Shown here one piece after another: positions 57,101 through 64,000 of a stretch of DNA of 64,000 bases. This stretch comes from Endomychus coccineus. Taxonomy: Eukaryota; Arthropoda; Insecta; Coleoptera; Endomychidae. Where the stretch lies: assembly GCA_958510875.1 (NCBI GenBank), contig OY294067.1:255689736-255753735 (forward strand), in the 5' to 3' direction. Within the stretch, counting starts at the first letter, position 1; each line of letters opens with the position of its first letter. A program made the position numbers and the translations under genes. The notes under the pieces are model-generated. The model was not told the origin of the DNA, ran no database searches, and saw only the letters and a list, made by a program, of their open reading frames with translations.

Positions 57101-60049
57101 GGCCCACCCTTTAGTTTATACTTTTTACAGAAGAGTTCAATTCTCTGTGGTATCATGGTTTCAGTATAAATAGTTTTCATATTTCATGTTCATGTGACAA
57201 TATAAAACTAGAAATGTACTGCCCATTGGAGAATAGGGGTAAAGTATGATATATGGGACAATCTGAAAAGACAAAATTTGAATAATTGTAGTTGAAATGA
57301 TCAATGAATTACAGAGTACATTCGATATGGAAGCGCGGAAAAGAATTTTCAGAGTTCACCATTAGATGAAAAATAATTATTATACATACTGATGCTCTAT
57401 ATATATTTGGTAATTTCATTACAACTAAATTTTGGAATACCGTTTACGACTATATTGTCTTTGGAATACAGTTTATGGCTAAATTGTCGCTATTCCAAGC
57501 GGCAACGTCATCGCAGGTTAATTTGTTAAATATGGGTAAATACTGATTCTATATGAACATTTGCAATTGATAGTGTTTCATTAAATTTGTTGGTAAATTG
57601 TTTTTCTCAAATATGCCTTTCCGCGGTCAAAAACTATTTCAACTGTGTATAGCAAATGCCCTAGTTCGCGAAAAAAAATTAAAAACGCAAATTTACACTG
57701 TCCCATATACCATACTTTTTCCGAGAATAGATAAATAGTGTGCATGGCAAAGTTACTCTTCAGTCTTCACAAATCATTTGGTTTGGTTACCGAATTTTAT
57801 ATAATTGTTTCACATTCTATAACATACTCTTCACATTTGTGCAAAGATAATGAAATAAATTATTTAGTTTACATAACTAAATAATATTAAAATTAATAAT
57901 GTATTCAAGAAAATGTACAGAAACAAATTTTAAAATTCTGGGAATTGAACCCAAGTCTACTGAGCAGGAGCCAGATACGATGTAAAATTTAATTTATTTT
58001 AATAATTGTTTTTTGTTGTTGTAGAACAATTTTGTTGAAATTTGGGTGAAAGCAGTTTTAAATTAACTTAAATTCACTATAAAAGTTTTGAATCAATCCA
58101 AATGCTTTGGGAGTTATGACTGTTCTTAATTTTCAACCCTTCAGAAAAGGGTGTCTTTATTACACGATTTCCCTGAAAAACAATACGGTTTGTCACCGTC
58201 CGTTTGTCCGACTACGTCGTGAAGAATATAATAAAAACATATTACTTATGGTATTGAATTCACTAGTTAGTTGAACGAAAACCTTGTGGAATTTAACGAT
58301 ATTAAAGTAAGCATTATTTTTTATGGATACAAACACTCAAAATAACCAATTGTCAAAATCTTCATATAAATGTACAATTACCAAATATACTTTCAATAAT
58401 CTCAGTAACACTATTTTAGTAAGATGATTATAATATTTCAACAAATATTCAAATAGAATCTATTTTTGGACCCATACAAGCTGGAATATTATCTTTCATA
58501 TTAATTATCTTTATGTGGACATGTACATCATTTTCTGTTGCATACTTATGTATTAATAATATTGATATTGGTAAATTTTGTTCAAGATACTATGAAATAA
58601 GGAACTTACTCACTTTTTTAGCACTAAATAAAAAGTGATTACTTATGGTATTGAATTCACTTGTTAGTTGAACGAAGACCAAGTGGAATGTAAAAAAGTA
58701 TTTTTGAAAGGATTCTTTTCAGTTACATCTGTAGGTATATATTTTACAAGAGATTATTGTGTGTAAAGATTTCGTGACAGACAGAGGGATTTTTCAAAGT
58801 TGCTTAAAATTCAACAAGAAATATTATGGTGCAGAAATTTTTGCTCTAGGACTTTTTTTGAACGATTTTAGAAATAACTTGAGTAAATGCAATATACTCT
58901 TCGAAACTTCGTTGGTGAAGAATATAATAAGGTTATATTAGTGTGATAAATTTTGAAAGTCAAACTGGCAGCGGGTGTTACTATAAATCATAAAGTTAAG
59001 GAGTACATTATGTAGAACATTTGAATAAAATGTCAATTTTCACTGAAGATGAATTATCCAGAGTGTGCATTTAAAGCACAAAATGTAAAATCACTTTATG
59101 GGACTGAAAGATAATTTCAAATTATCAAGGAATTGGAAATATCAAAGGTTTGAATTAATAAGAGTTGAACCTATTTGGATATTTTAAAACACACATTAAT
59201 TAATGTGTTTAAATGTTAGATGTTAAGATTTTAACAAGTTTGATAAGTTTTCACCTTCTAAATTAAATTTCAACTATTCCATTATTAAATAATAATGAAC
59301 ACTTACAAAAATACCTTTCTTTTGTAGATATATGGATAAATAAGTAACCAAAGTAATCCAAAATTGAATAAAAAATGAATGAAATGAATGAAACTGAACA
59401 TTAATGCATTTTGGCATACCAGAAATCTGGTTTTACCTGGAATTGGTAAATCTGGATTCAAAAGATGTGGTTTGATAGCTGAAGGTGCAAGTTCTAAAGG
59501 TGTTTTTCCTCTAGAATTTTTTGAATGAATATCAGCACCATGTTCAACCAGCAGCTTCACTATATGCAAATGACCATTTATAGCAGCATCGTGGAGGGGA
59601 GTGTCATTATCTAACCCTTTTGCATTAACATTTGCACCAGCTTGAACCAATTTCAGTGCCACTTCATGCCACCCATAATTGCATGCTTCATGTAAAGCTG
59701 TCCACCCTAAGGAAGAAACAACCATTATAAACCAAGGGTATATATGATAGAAATGAGTAAACTTACCAGCAAAGTCTGTAGTATTTGGGTCCACTCTATT
59801 TGATATTAACCTAGACACTTGCTCAACATCACCCTTAATAGCAGCTAAGTGTAAGGGTGTTTCTCCTCTTTCATTACGATCTCGCTGTCGAGAGCATGGA
59901 TATGAGGTGCCACCAGGGCTTTTTGGCAATGATTCGTTGATAGAAGTCATCTGCATTAGTAAAGCCATTTGCTGCCTTTCAGACATAGGGGCTTGTACTA
60001 TTGGCGTTCTACTCCCAATAGCATCTTTTGAACGAACAGAGGATGGCAT
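33192..60049 (-). CDS. ANKRD11: Ankyrin-repeat chromatin regulator ANKRD11/ANKRD12 orthologue
   Basis: Exons (-): 60049-59767, 59706-59437, 49770-49342, 45317-44995, 44837-44622, 38871-38617, 35633-35430, 33710-33515, 33427-33192. GT-AG junctions with agreeing phases; 2412 bases, 803 residues. ANKRD11/12 are nuclear cofactors that bind p160 coactivators and histone deacetylases. Visible: N-terminal [10 protein letters not shown]; three ankyrin repeats (about residues 75-175: [37 protein letters not shown]); a basic, Ser/Lys-rich middle ([16 protein letters not shown]); [24 protein letters not shown] and [14 protein letters not shown]; and the family-specific C-terminal domain ([63 protein letters not shown]). 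It is under a third of vertebrate length because the middle is short. The orthologue stands for both vertebrate paralogues. Six introns exceed 1.5 kb and carry most transposons of this half; no stop breaks the model. Confidence 0.95.
33711..35429. other. ANKRD11 intron between exons 7 and 8
   Basis: AT-rich. A GC-richer patch at 34500-34600 (GAACCCGATGGGTCCAGCG) lies in a possible element; frames on both strands there have no motifs. No gene seen. Confidence 0.4.
36396..38375. mobile_element. Foldback element with CXC-type ORF in its centre
   Basis: In an ANKRD11 intron. Ends TAGACCAGGGC and inverse GACCCTGGTCTA, flanked by 3-bp ATA (36393-36395, 38376-38378). Arms of about 600 bases mirror each other (for example CATTTAACTTTTTTCCATAG near 38170 and its complement near 36605). 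The roughly 800-base centre holds the 37164-37526 ORF on +. Termini and target length match the TAGTCCAGG foldbacks at 12.6 and 45.4 kb. Confidence 0.8.
37164..37526 (+). CDS. CXC-type cysteine-rich ORF inside a foldback element
   Basis: A 120-residue frame; the same frame is open upstream to about 37085 without an ATG, adding [15 protein letters not shown]. Residues 18-54 carry about 12 cysteines in [17 protein letters not shown] and [16 protein letters not shown], resembling tesmin/TSO1-like CXC segments and the C-terminal tails of insect transposon-like proteins that end (T)DWxW...CxC..C..CxCRK. The rest is acidic ([13 protein letters not shown]) and ends [16 protein letters not shown] signals follow near 37690. 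It is probably the C-terminal exon of a mobile-element protein. Intact frame, but no N-terminal catalytic part in this copy. Confidence 0.6.
   Translation: MPKFTEKELNPEILLKSICCSCETGCNSLKCGCRKHCLKCTNSCSKCHGSEKCFNVEEESYEEVNDPDEIVDEEPMQTGNNIGDEDDDGLESFEDLLESGRFVESNDEEMPSKRQKLIDK
38376..38616. other. ANKRD11 intron flank
   Basis: Short stretch between the CXC foldback and ANKRD11 exon 6. The 75-codon frame at 38430-38657 (+) overlaps the ANKRD11 exon antisense and is not supported as a gene. Confidence 0.4.
38970..40840. other. ANKRD11 intron 5, left part: repeat fragments
   Basis: 38975-39135 resembles 21812-21970 (shared GAATCAGCCATT and GATGAAAATCCA). 39295-39620 has GGGTCGCTGAACACGAAT and GTCGCCGATCACGACT, fragments of the TAGTCCAGG foldback family. 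39770-39850 is a short tandem duplication (TTTTTCGCCACGCATTA twice). Overlapping frames at 40041-40368 on both strands have no recognised motif. Confidence 0.5.
40850..41640 (+). mobile_element. Non-LTR retrotransposon 3' fragment with RNase H
   Basis: On + with frameshifts: [12 protein letters not shown] near 40870, then [17 protein letters not shown] near 41260-41310 (the RNase H DGS motif), EVHAFERC near 41370, and [20 protein letters not shown] near 41418-41475 (second catalytic region with FDCQTA). Order fits the RNase H of a Jockey/R1-type LINE ORF2. Confidence 0.75.
41877..43889. mobile_element. TTAA-flanked foldback element
   Basis: Ends GAGGCATTCCATATGAAA and inverse, both directly bordered by TTAA. 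Arms of about 480 bases. The centre encodes, on -, a broken protein (42362-43297). TTAA duplications occur in piggyBac and Kolobok superfamilies; no DDE core is recognised here. Confidence 0.8.
42362..43297 (-). pseudogene. Broken ORF of a TTAA foldback element
   Basis: Read downwards: 43297-43088 ([20 protein letters not shown], then [20 protein letters not shown]), then after frameshifts [14 protein letters not shown] (near 43010), [20 protein letters not shown] (near 42950), [16 protein letters not shown], then 42730-42362 ([18 protein letters not shown]...). The DVSENY...HPTVIYY and [16 protein letters not shown] blocks belong to a conserved but poorly characterised insect and cnidarian mobile-element protein family as I recall it. 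At least two shifts; not translatable as one protein. Confidence 0.6.
43894..44552. other. ANKRD11 intron 5, right part
   Basis: It holds a small palindrome (TATGGTTATTCCTAAAATAG / GGAGAATAACCATA, 43982-44013). Otherwise AT-rich with no ORF of interest. Confidence 0.4.
45445..46758. mobile_element. Foldback element with internal 150-bp tandem array
   Basis: In an ANKRD11 intron. Left end TAGTGCAGGCTATGAACCGG; right end, inverted, TAGTCCAGGCTGTGACGAAG; flanked by TCT (45442-45444, 46759-46761). Arms share AAAATGGCCCGAAATC-like and GTATTTTGGCATTT-like blocks. The ORFs at 45438-45668 (+) and 46747-46430 (-) are mirror images of the arms. Confidence 0.8.
45925..46560. repeat. Tandem array, about 150-bp unit, roughly 4 copies
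   Basis: The phrase GATTCGTGATCAGCGACCC recurs at about 45935, 46083, 46232, 46382 and 46531, a period of 148-150. Each unit has AAACACGTAAATTGCAAAAT, ATAGGGGTGCAAAATT and CACCCCTACGATGGATTGC. Copies differ by a few bases. Confidence 0.9.
46788..49210. mobile_element. CACTATG-ended foldback with nested LINE
   Basis: Ends CACTATGTAACA and TGTTACATAGTG, bordered by TTA at 46785-46787 and 49211-49213. Arms about 240 bases. CACTA termini with a 3-bp duplication point to the CMC/EnSpm group. The interior contains a LINE (47040-48370) and a 250-base direct duplication (48355-48460 and 48606-48720 share TGCGTAGTTAGT). Confidence 0.75.
47040..48370 (-). mobile_element. Non-LTR retrotransposon, 5'-truncated
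   Basis: On -: [18 protein letters not shown] and [20 protein letters not shown] (48313-48083), then after a frameshift YADDTNILA with [14 protein letters not shown] (48096-47755), then [20 protein letters not shown] and KRALRILLG (47667-47580). It ends at a (TATC)n tail near 47032-47045 (written GATAGATAGATAG on +). Three pieces, one shift between the PQG and YADD motifs; otherwise fairly young. It is in the same orientation as ANKRD11. Confidence 0.9.
49943..50218. mobile_element. Single-arm copy of the hammerhead-bearing element
   Basis: Shares AAGATTCTTGACCCAG, AATTCTCGGGAA and TAGGTCACATTAACACT with the left arm at 6247-6470, then the ribozyme-like motif and CGAACAGAACTACGAATAAT. It stops at the TA flanking the next element. 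No ORF. Confidence 0.7.
50027..50068 (-). ncRNA. Hammerhead ribozyme-like motif, 50-kb copy
   Basis: On -: GTTTT, CTGATGA, T, GGTC-GTGA-GACC, GAAA, CTTACGTA, AAGAC. Helix I pairs with one G-U wobble in place of the Watson-Crick pair at 6.3 kb. Core and helix II are unchanged. Confidence 0.5.
50221..51181. mobile_element. TA-flanked element with 60-bp inverted ends and CpG-rich interior
   Basis: Ends CCGGGATATTAAAAATTATC and inverse; similarity runs about 60 bases (CTTGGTCAAAGGTGGTTGTG), bordered by TA on both sides. The interior is unusually GC/CpG-rich for the window (GGCCGGCGCCAGTTG, GGGGCCCGAGAC) and has subterminal inverted GAGGAGCTCGC / GAGCTCCTC. Two short frames (50434-50622, 50822-51022) have no recognisable motif. 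Confidence 0.7.
51190..52310. other. ANKRD11 intron 2, AT-rich segment
   Basis: No gene, repeat structure or recognisable element seen. Confidence 0.4.
52320..52450. repeat. Local tandem duplication
   Basis: CAGATTACAACGATT...GGTGGTAAGTCTTGTAAATA occurs twice about 80 bases apart. Confidence 0.8.
52832..53110 (-). promoter_or_regulatory. Possible alternative first exon of ANKRD11
   Basis: A locally GC/CpG-rich stretch (GCATTCGCGTCGCGCGCATT near 53040) lies in intron 2 of ANKRD11. On - it runs into CATAAAG followed by a GTACGT donor at 52831. An internal promoter would skip the ankyrin exons. No coding support. Confidence 0.2.
53283..53787 (+). mobile_element. THAP-exon element, copy 2, left end lost
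   Basis: The right end (CAGACTTGTATATACTACCGTGG) is intact; the left starts inside the element. On + the THAP exon runs 53417-53568: the ATG is now GTG and the first Cys is Phe, then [15 protein letters not shown] and [13 protein letters not shown], ending at the conserved GTGAGT donor. Confidence 0.8.
54068..54342. mobile_element. THAP-exon family, short copy (275 bp)
   Basis: Ends CCACGGTCATATATACAGG and inverse, exact 6-bp duplication ATGGAC (54062-54067, 54343-54348). Internal second terminus-like site CACGGTCGTATACATGCC near 54219. THAP exon deleted. Confidence 0.9.
54350..55272. other. ANKRD11 intron 2, no gene seen
   Basis: AT-rich; a poly-G run near 54712. No supported ORF. Confidence 0.4.
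55285..55355 (-). pseudogene. Single C2H2 zinc-finger fragment
   Basis: On -: [19 protein letters not shown] reads as Cys-x2-Cys-x12-His with the hydrophobic spacing of a C2H2 finger, but the second His is missing. The opposite-strand 163-codon frame (55273-55764) covers it and is not recognised. Confidence 0.35.
55786..55822 (+). ncRNA. Dead hammerhead-like motif
   Basis: ACT, CTGATGA, TGGCTACTTGG is followed by AAGCTGATCC where the family (21.2 kb) has TAGCCGAAAGGTCC. The GAAA core and helix II 3' strand are lost. Downstream AACAGTATTTTTAGTG matches the 21.2-kb copy. Confidence 0.45.
55908..57113 (-). mobile_element. DD41D-type mariner-related transposon, full length but broken
   Basis: Inverted ends GGTGGGCCATC(...)GGAATC at 55908 and 57113, next to TA. 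Transposase on - in four frames: 56997-56728 ([20 protein letters not shown]), 56731-56429 ([20 protein letters not shown]), 56435-56241 ([20 protein letters not shown]), 56222-56007 ([19 protein letters not shown]). Catalytic Asp residues are in [15 protein letters not shown] and TPMD; I count 41 residues between the last two. A Trp codon before PARSCDLTP is now TGA and frames shift elsewhere, so it is inactive. Confidence 0.9.
57241..57720. mobile_element. MITE with AAAGTATGRTATATGGGACA ends
   Basis: AAAGTATGATATATGGGACA at 57241 and, inverted, AAAGTATGGTATATGGGACA ending at 57718-57720. About 480 bases, no ORF. In ANKRD11 intron 2. Confidence 0.8.
57721..59302. repeat. Dispersed direct repeats in ANKRD11 intron 2
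   Basis: TTACTTATGGTATTGAATTC with the following TTAGTTGAACGAA occurs at about 58243 and 58636; GTGAAGAATATAATAA at about 58219 and 58915. The rest is AT-rich with no gene. Confidence 0.55.
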
Positions 60050-60445
60050 CTTACATACACCAAGTAATTTGAAACAAATTTCTAAAACAAAAATATTAAC
60101 TACGTACATAACCTACAAAATAACTTTCTTCAATAGTGAGTTTATGGCTCATTTTTAGAATTTCAACTCACATACGTCAACTGAAGAAATAATAATGGAA
60201 TGTAAACAAAACGTTAAAAGAGAACCCAAAACCCAATAAATAAAGAATAAACTTAAAAAATGTTTTGTTTAAAATGTCAACTTATTTCGTACGCATCCAT
60301 CGAAATGTAGGCATTTATATTTCATAGAGATTCATAATAGAAACCAGTATAACACAAAGAAAAAATGATATAGAAGGGAAAGTGTAATAGTAAAACTGAA
60401 TACATAATATATCACAGCAATAATAGTATATTCTACAAAAAGTTT
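60050..60445. promoter_or_regulatory. ANKRD11 upstream region
   Basis: Precedes the ANKRD11 start codon on the - strand. The 5' UTR frame upstream of the ATG is open for 20 codons, but the MPSSVRSKD start is preferred because it matches the family N-terminus. No TATA box or CpG island recognised. Confidence 0.35.
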
Positions 60446-60534
60446 GGAATGGCTCATATTCCACACGAGCGAAACTTTGTATTTCCGAGCCGAAGGGGAG
60501 GGCTACGGTTCGAGAGTGTGGAATATGCCATTCC
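60446..60534. repeat. Hairpin element of about 89 bp
   Basis: GGAATGGCTCATATTCCACA and inverse, enclosing CGAGCGAAACTTTG and CGAGCCGAAGGGGAGGGC. Strong hairpin potential; loop text resembles the 24.1-kb hairpin. Confidence 0.6.
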
Positions 60535-60741
60535 GTATTAGTAAACTATATTTTCTCTAACAAGATTTTAGAAATTTCAGAAAAAGTTATTTTTTACTGT
60601 CAAAATATTACTAATTCATTATTAAAATATTTTAACAGTGTCGGAATGTATATATCTCTGCTTTCGACCAATCAGAAACGGTTTAGACGCAAATCTAGTG
60701 ATATAATATATATTCTGAATTTCTGACACAGTATGTCTGAA

Positions 60742-60775
60742 TCGCGGTCGTACATACATGTATGTACGACCGTGG
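60742..60775. mobile_element. 34-bp relic: two fused THAP-element termini
   Basis: TCGCGGTCGTACATACATG runs straight into its inverse TGTATGTACGACCGTGG, with TCTGAA on both sides (60736-60741, 60776-60781). It has only the terminal 17 bases of each end of the family. Confidence 0.8.
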
Positions 60776-60814
60776 TCTGAATGATACATATTACGTAGTA
60801 CGTACATACTACAT

Positions 60815-61097
60815 CCACGGTCGTATATACAGGTCTTGGAACTCTATGTTAGACATGAGTCTCTTACATGTGCCCAAACTCGTAGTCTCTCGCTCAGCCA
60901 CCAGCTGGCGCATGGATCGAAATTCAGGATGTCAAGATTAGGCGCCATATGGTTCAAACACGGTCGTATACGTGCCAGAGAACATCCCTCGACTCATGAG
61001 CCACCCTTTTGGTACTATGCAACAGATGACGCTTAGCGGAGTCACTTCTCACATAAAAAACAGCCTCGAGTTCCCAGACCTGTATATACGACCGTGG
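60815..61097. mobile_element. THAP-exon family, short copy (283 bp)
   Basis: Ends CCACGGTCGTATATACAGG and inverse, exact 6-bp duplication CTACAT (60809-60814, 61098-61103). Internal terminus-like CACGGTCGTATACGTGCC near 60958. No THAP exon. Confidence 0.92.
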
Positions 61098-61166
61098 CTA
61101 CATCTAATCTTCAATCATAGATACTTGATAAAACCATATGGGAGAAAAGATATATAGGCGCCTTGT

Positions 61167-61761
61167 CCACGGTCGTACATACAGGTCTGGGGACTCGTAT
61201 GTTTGACATGGGTCTCTCACGCGTCGCCAAACTCGTAGTCCCTCGTTCAGCCACTAGTTAGCGCTTGGATCGGTGAAACGATTTCTTTCCGGAATCGCAA
61301 GCAGTGTTACTAAGTATTCTGATTTGAGAGAGGAATAGAACTGTTACTCTTGTCAAAATGTATTACTCACCTCAAAAATAACTTCCCCTTTTTCGTTATA
61401 CATGACGCGCACAAAAGACCTCGTTAAAACGATTTCTATCCGGAATGGCAAGCATCCACTTTTTTCGCATTTCCGCATCTTTCGGCACTTTGAAAACAGA
61501 AGTTTCTTGCTTTATACTTTTGTACCCCGTTTTACATTTCGGCATAATGCACGGTTTCGTAGTTTGTTTCTAAAAACGCAGGTATTCCTTGTGTTTACAA
61601 ATCAACTGACAGTTGTCAGAGACCACGGTCGTATACGTGCCAGAGAACATCCCTCTTCACCCGTGACGTCTTTTGATACTACGCGACAATCGACGCTTAG
61701 CGGTCCCACTTCTCACATAGGAAACAGCCCCGAGTTTCCAGACCTGTATGTACGACCGTGG
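61167..61761 (-). mobile_element. THAP-exon family, longest complete copy (595 bp)
   Basis: Ends CCACGGTCGTACATACAGG and inverse, exact 6-bp duplication CCTTGT (61161-61166, 61762-61767). It carries the THAP exon on - and, downstream of it, GAGGTGAGTAATACATTTTG, the donor conserved in all THAP-bearing copies. A second terminus-like site lies near 61624. Confidence 0.92.
61396..61545 (-). CDS. THAP-domain first-exon remnant, 49 codons
   Basis: ATG at 61545. Reads MPKCKTGYKSIKQETSVFKV, then [20 protein letters not shown], then NEVFCARHV and a stop. It has the first Cys, the VFKVPKD...RKKW core and a CARH pair where a THAP finger has its distal Cys-x2-His, so most of a C2CH THAP zinc finger (DNA-binding) is present; one or two early residues including the second Cys are missing and the frame closes early. 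It probably derives from the transposase of the autonomous parent. Confidence 0.7.
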   Translation of the reverse strand: MPKCKTGYKSIKQETSVFKVPKDAEMRKKWMLAIPDRNRFNEVFCARHV

Positions 61762-61767
61762 CCTTGT

Positions 61768-62890
61768 CTGATTCATGGATAAGGGGGCTAGTACGTTATG
61801 AGCGTTTTTTTTTACATGTGACTTGGAGACTGGCTCGTTGATTAAAATGTACGGTGAAAAGGTAACATTATCGATTAAAAAATGTATACCAATTAATCAT
61901 ACCGTTCATATCTTCTATAGAAATTTGCGATGTTTATCAATTAAATTATTGAGCAGTCTTATTGTATAATAAGGAAAAGAACATAAAATGGACTCTGAAA
62001 GCGATAATATATAGTTGTTAGAAATTAGAGTTAGTATCGTAAAGTCTAATGCATGCGGTAGCACATAGTGGCACGTCGCAATCTGGGCAACAATATCGTG
62101 TATCCCTACGAATGCGCATAGCATTAAAGCTGATATATAATTTTTTTTTTCAATTTCACGCTCCTGTTAAACTTTGCACGTGCTACAACAGTACGATATT
62201 TAAAGAAAATAGAACTCTTGTAGATTGTGAAAATAACACTGAATCATGACTACATCAACAACCCACCTCATCTAACAGCGTACCATACAACCAGAAACAG
62301 TGTGCAACAGGCAACAAGCATAGCATAAATACATAAATACGTATATACCGAAATAAACCTACTAAGTTTAACAACCAGCCACAAAATTCTCATAAACCCG
62401 AGTAATATGGAAAGGCAAAAATAGAAACGAGACGCGTAAACCCGAGTTAACTCGGGTATACACGTTAAACATACATTCTTGTAAACATCAGAATTTTATT
62501 TGAATCGGCTAAACCTGGAGTACCAAAGAAATAATACATAGCTAAATAAAGAAAATTTATGTTTTTATATTTTCTCGTTAGCCGTGAAAAGTATACCGAA
62601 TGTAGAAACGTGGTTTTGTAATATAAGTACATGAAGTACACTTAATGATTAATTATATTCTTGATAATGTCAACTTTTCTTCTATATATACTCTAAATAG
62701 GTATATTTATTTATTTCTTTTTGTCTGTTCTCGGACATATTAAGTATATACGGCGACAAATACGAGAAAGTATAGAAGCATACATTTTCTTTATTTTTCT
62801 ATGTTTCATCTTATTCGTACTTGGGGTTTGTGTGCTGTTTACAAGAGTATTTAAAAACTATAGCCGCATGTCCGCTATTAGAAGTGGCAT
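61768..62890. other. No recognisable gene
   Basis: AT-rich. A short palindrome ACCCGAGTTAACTCGGGT lies at about 62440. Short frames on both strands lack motifs. Confidence 0.4.
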
Positions 62891-62899
62891 GTCACATGT

Positions 62900-63990
62900 A
62901 ACGATATAGTGATCTAGATGAGAAAGCAGTAGTATATAATAATCTGCAAACGGGACAAATGGTCACTTCCAACATATCGTTGATATGGAGCTGAAACAAA
63001 GTTGGTTGTGGAACACCAGCGTTTATTGCCATTGTATTGGGAGTGACTCCATCAACTACAACATGGAGTCATCTATCTGAAAGAAAACTCGGTAGTAATC
63101 GACAAAGTTGAGGCGGCAAACCATATGACGGAACTTTCCCAAGAAGGCCTTGGTCAGATTTGGTCAAGTGCTTCAGCCAGAGATTAAGATCAAGCAGAAT
63201 ACCCCTAATTGTGCGCGGACGAAAGATAACTTCAGGCATATGGCTATAGATGGCAAGAATATTAGTAGAGTCCTTCCCTTGTGGATGCAAAATAGAATTT
63301 GCTGCAAACATTTCAGAAAACAGGTTGGATTATTCTTATGGTGTAGTAGCTAGTGTGATCTTTGGTTGAGGGAGGGAATGAACAGGATGTGAAATTTCTT
63401 CCAATTGCTTTGGTGGAAGTCCAATACGAACGGGAGACATTTGGGAATTTGATCTCATTTTGTTGTTTTGGTGCTACTTTTGAAGCGTTTACTGTTTGAT
63501 TGCTGTTAGTTTTGAAGCGACCATCCTAGAACAGATTTTATTGAACCATGGTTCACCAGATGATTATGACTTATTGGTATGGGGTATGCAAGTTTTCATT
63601 TCCAGCATGATAATATCAGAAATCTCTATGGCACATTGCGTTGGGTCGTCAGATTCAAAACATACGATTCTCCAAGAAATTTTGAAGAAAAACATGCCAA
63701 GACCATCCGAGTCGGCTAAATTATAATGCCACACTGTGCTTGGAGGTGTTAGATTAGCTCGTCGAGAAATGAGTGTGTGATGCACCGACTTTTACTTCAT
63801 AATAGGGATCTGTATTGTTAGTGAGGAATAGATCAAGCGTATTGGCATAATGATAATTGTTATCAGGGATCCGTGCTAGTTGATTAATTATCTGCTCGAG
63901 ATCATAGGTAATGACGAAGGCCTCTATCTATCGTCCTGCATCATTCGTCATGTTTGAGAGCCAAGCGAAGGTGTGAACGTTGAACTCCCC
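62900..63990 (-). mobile_element. Non-LTR retrotransposon fragment at right edge
   Basis: On -: an endonuclease-end piece (LDLFLTNNTDPYYEVKVGAS, then HTLISRRANLTPP, 63870-63740), STVWHYNLADSDGLGMFFF (63745-63690), and an RT piece LGKVPSYGLPPQLCRLLPSF followed by LSDR (63311-63069). Order matches a Jockey-like ORF2 from the end of the endonuclease into the RT. Broken by frameshifts, and it may continue past 64000. Confidence 0.8.
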
Positions 63991-64000
63991 CTTTGATGAT

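Noticed and set aside
57930..57990. tRNA-like B-box (GGGTTCAATTCC on the - strand)
   Set aside because: No matching acceptor stem, anticodon arm or A-box at the right distance; at most a decayed SINE.
61402..61782. 126-codon + strand ORF, and its counterpart at 53366-53623 (-)
   Set aside because: Antisense of the THAP exon and its flanks.

Overview
This is AT-rich nuclear DNA of an insect: the genes have GT-AG introns of about 50-70 bases beside multi-kilobase introns stuffed with mariner, hAT, non-LTR and foldback elements, and COA3 and TFB1M sit in one short tandem unit as in Drosophila. The order cannot be fixed from this window. No bacterial, organellar or CRISPR features are present. 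GENES: (1) a 98-codon ORF of unknown function at 207-503 (+); (2) a probable ENTR1/SDCCAG3-like coiled-coil gene, 2263 down to 1133 (-), whose C-terminal coding part is not visible; (3) COA3 (8650-8399, -) followed after 35 bases by TFB1M (8363-7211, -, two exons), apparently one dicistronic transcript for mitochondrial respiratory-complex assembly and mitochondrial rRNA methylation; (4) BRCA2, 9585-26358 (+), ten or eleven exons, four BRC-like repeats, helical domain and three OB folds, Tower essentially absent; (5) the insect ANKRD11/ANKRD12 orthologue, 60049 down to 33192 (-), nine exons, 803 codons. BRCA2 and COA3-TFB1M are head to head over a 934-base gap; BRCA2 and ANKRD11 are tail to tail across 6.8 kb of repeats. 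REPEATS: most of the remainder is mobile DNA. It includes a nonautonomous family with termini CCACGG...CCGTGG, exact 6-bp target duplications and a leftover first exon of a THAP-domain gene (32.5, 53.3, 54.1, 60.8 and 61.2 kb, plus a 34-bp fused-termini relic at 60.74 kb); foldback elements with 3-bp target duplications and termini TAGNCCAGG (12.6, 36.4 and 45.4 kb), one carrying a CXC-type cysteine-rich ORF; a TTAA-flanked foldback (41.9-43.9 kb) with a broken ORF; a CACTATG-ended foldback (46.8-49.2 kb) with a LINE inside it; DD41D-type mariner relatives (21.5, 22.3, 56 kb); and elements bearing hammerhead-ribozyme-like motifs (6.3, 6.6, 21.2, 50.0 kb, with a dead copy at 55.8 kb). The strongest candidates for something undescribed are the THAP-exon family, the hammerhead-bearing inverted element and the foldback elements with ORF fragments.
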